From: Plasmopara viticola
Lineage: Eukaryota > Oomycota > Peronosporomycetes > Peronosporales > Peronosporaceae
DNA length: 64,000 bases
Assembly (NCBI GenBank): GCA_001695595.3
Contig: MBPM02000053.1
Coordinates: 434,001 to 498,000 of the forward strand
Direction: 5' to 3'
Of this stretch, positions 62,071-64,000 are shown piece by piece. The notes under the pieces were generated by a model that saw only the letters and a program-made list of their open reading frames with translations, searched no databases and was not told where the DNA came from. Every line of letters begins with the position of its first letter. Position 1 is the first letter of the stretch. Position numbers and translations under genes: made by a program.

Positions 62071-64000
62071 GACGTACGCGAATGCGATAGAGCCGCATCA
62101 AAGCTTTTGTTTGCTTTTGAAGTGCTGAGATCATGTACGACCATAGATACGTCCTTTCGTTCATTCTAGACGTGTACAGACGCAATTGAGACATAACTTA
62201 GCGCATATTCGCTTTGGTGAAGCGCTGAGATGATGTGTGGTCGTGGACACGTCCTATCTATCATTCTAGACGTACGCAGATGCGATAGAGCCGCACTAAA
62301 GCTTTTGTTTGCTTTTGAAGTGCTGAGATCATGTACGACCATAGAAACGTCCATTCGTTCATTCTAGACGTGTACAGACGCAATTGAGACATAACTTAGC
62401 GCATATTCGCTTTGGTGAAGCGCTGAGATGATGTGTGGTCGTGGATACGTTTTATCGATCATTCTAGACGTACGCAGATGCGATAAAGCCGCAACAAAGC
62501 TATTGTTTGCTTTTGAAGTGCTGAGATCATGTACGACCATAGATACGTCCTTTCGTTCATTCTAGACGTGTACAGACGCAATTGAGACATAACTTAGCGC
62601 ATATTCGCTTTGGTGAAGCGCTGAGATGATGTGTGGTCGTGGATACGTTTTATCTATCATTCTAGACGTACGGAGATGCGATAGAGCCGCAACTAAGCGC
62701 TCATTCGCTCTTTAAAGTGCTGAGATCATGTACGGCCATAGATACGTCCATTCTATCATTCTAGACGTGTGCAGACGCAATTAAGAAACAACTAAACGTA
62801 TAATCGCTCATGTGAAGTGCTGAGGTGATGATCGGCCATAGAAACGTCCTTTCTTTCATTCATGACGTGTACAGACGCAATAGAGATATGACTTAACTCA
62901 TATTTGCTCTGGCGAAGCACTGAGATGATATATTGTCATGGATTCGTCCTATCTATAATTTAGACGTACGCAGATACGATAGAGCCGCAACTAAGCGTTT
63001 ATTCGCTCTTTAAAGTGCTGAGATCATGTACGGCCATAAAAACGTCCTTTGTATCATTGTAGACGTGTGCAGACGCAATTAAAAAACAACCAAACGTATA
63101 ACCGCTCATATGAAGTGCTGAGGTGATGATCGGCCATAGAAACGTCCTTTCTATCATTATAGACGTGTACGGACGTAACTGAGACATAACTTAGCGCACA
63201 TTCGCTCTTGTAACTTTTTAAACTTAGACGATGTATGGTCATGGATACGTATTATCTATCATTCTAGACGTACGCAGACACGATAGAGCCGCAACTAAGC
63301 TATTGTTCGCTTTTTTGAAGTGTAAGATCATGTACGGCCATAGATACGTCCTTTCCATCATTCATAACGTGTGCAGACGCAATTAAGAAACAACTAAACG
63401 TATAACCGCTCATATGAAGTGCTGAGGTGATGATCGGCCTTATAAACGTCCTTTCTATCATTCTAGACGTGTACAGACGCAATTGAGACATAGCTTAGCG
63501 CTTATTTGCTTTGGTGAAGCGCTGAGATGATGTATGGTCATGGATACGTCCCATCTATCATTCTAGACGTACGCAGATGCGATAGAGCCGCAAGTAAGCG
63601 TTTAATCGCTCTTTTAAAGTGCTGAGATCAAATACGGCCATAGATACGTTCTTTCCATCATTCTAGACGTGTGCAGACGCAATTAAGAAACAACCAAACG
63701 TATTATCGCTCATGGGAAGTGCTGAGGTGATGATCGGCCATAGAAACGTCCTTTCTATCATTCTAGACGTGTACAGACGCAATTGAGACATAACTTAGCG
63801 CAAATTCGCCTTGATGAAGCGCTGAGATGATGCATGGTCATGGATACGTCCTATCTATCATTCTATACGTACGCAGATGCGATAGAGCCGCAACCAAGCG
63901 TTTATTCGCTCTTTAAAAGTGCTGAGATCTTGTACGGCCATAGATACGTCCTTTCCATCATTCTAGACGTGTAAAGACGCAATTAAGAAACAACCAAACG

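Larger units (their letters stand above)
42198..64000 (-). repeat. Satellite array, right arm: inverted ~100-bp monomers in a 300-bp trimeric higher-order repeat
   Basis: The same monomer family, now reverse-complemented, runs to the window end. Three monomer types alternate. Type A has GACGTGTGCAGACGCAATTA and AACAACTAAACGTATAATCG. Type B has GACGTGTACAGACGCAATAG and CATAACTTAGCGCATATTCG. Type C has GACGTACGCAGATGCGATAG and GCCGCAACTAAGC. They total 300 bp: type-C cores lie at 42421, 42721, 43021, 43321 and 43621, exactly 300 apart. Almost every monomer keeps a CATTCTAGACGT block. Drift of phase appears further right through small indels. The array is continuous for 21.8 kb here and is cut by the window edge. 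Confidence 0.93.

Noticed and set aside
42162..63491. Many 60-70-codon - strand frames in the satellite (for example starting MRLHTSRMIERTYLW)
   Set aside because: They recur with the repeat period, have no start context or conserved domain, and exist because the repeat is low in stops in one frame.
42198..64000. Regular spacing suggested a CRISPR-like array
   Set aside because: The whole 100-bp unit is repeated, with no unique spacers; length, composition and the eukaryotic context fit a satellite.
1..64000. tRNA or rRNA genes
   Set aside because: No cloverleaf with A/B box consensus and no rRNA core sequence were seen by eye; a dedicated search was not possible.

Overview
The window looks like a piece of nuclear chromosome from an oomycete, probably a Phytophthora or downy-mildew relative. 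The evidence is compact protein-coding genes broken by many very short introns (52-87 nt, GT...AG), a Thr/Ser/Pro/Ala-rich GPI-type secreted protein, decayed Ty3/Gypsy and pogo-like fragments, and eukaryotic housekeeping genes (eIF4G, AAR2, UNC-50). No taxon-specific marker settles the species.

Region 1 (1-15.9 kb) is gene-poor and decayed. About 0.85-8 kb holds what I read as the remains of an integrated dsDNA virus. On the + strand are a structural-protein remnant and a long fibre-like protein ending in an endosialidase-type (S74) chaperone domain. On the - strand, convergent with these, are a capsid-like remnant and smaller unknown fragments. All are broken by stops or frameshifts. Further right are a pogo/CENP-B-like transposase fragment (about 12.3-13.0 kb) and a Ty3/Gypsy RNase H fragment (about 13.7-14.3 kb).

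Region 2 (15.9-36 kb) is the gene island. It holds an MIT-domain coiled-coil protein (-), a GPI-type secreted protein (-), a YbaK-family tRNA-editing-like protein (-, 5 exons), a long trichoplein-like coiled-coil protein (+, head-to-head with YbaK), eIF4G (-, 5 exons), AAR2 (-, 7-8 exons), then about 5 kb of decayed repeats with a Gypsy gag fragment, and UNC-50/GMH1 (+, 4 exons). Most are housekeeping functions (translation initiation, tRNA quality control, U5 snRNP assembly, Golgi membrane trafficking). They are neighbours rather than a pathway.

Region 3 (36.6-64 kb, running off the right end) is one very large satellite array of an approximately 100-bp monomer. It starts only about 650 bp after UNC-50. 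The left 5.6 kb is diverged and in one orientation. At about 42.2 kb the array flips to the reverse-complement orientation and becomes a 300-bp trimeric higher-order repeat. Further right it carries nested 785-, 898-, 1,290- and 3,285-bp segmental duplications that are almost identical copies. The flip, the layered higher-order structure and the gradient of homogeneity make this the most unusual part of the window. A centromeric or other heterochromatic role is possible but not shown by sequence alone.
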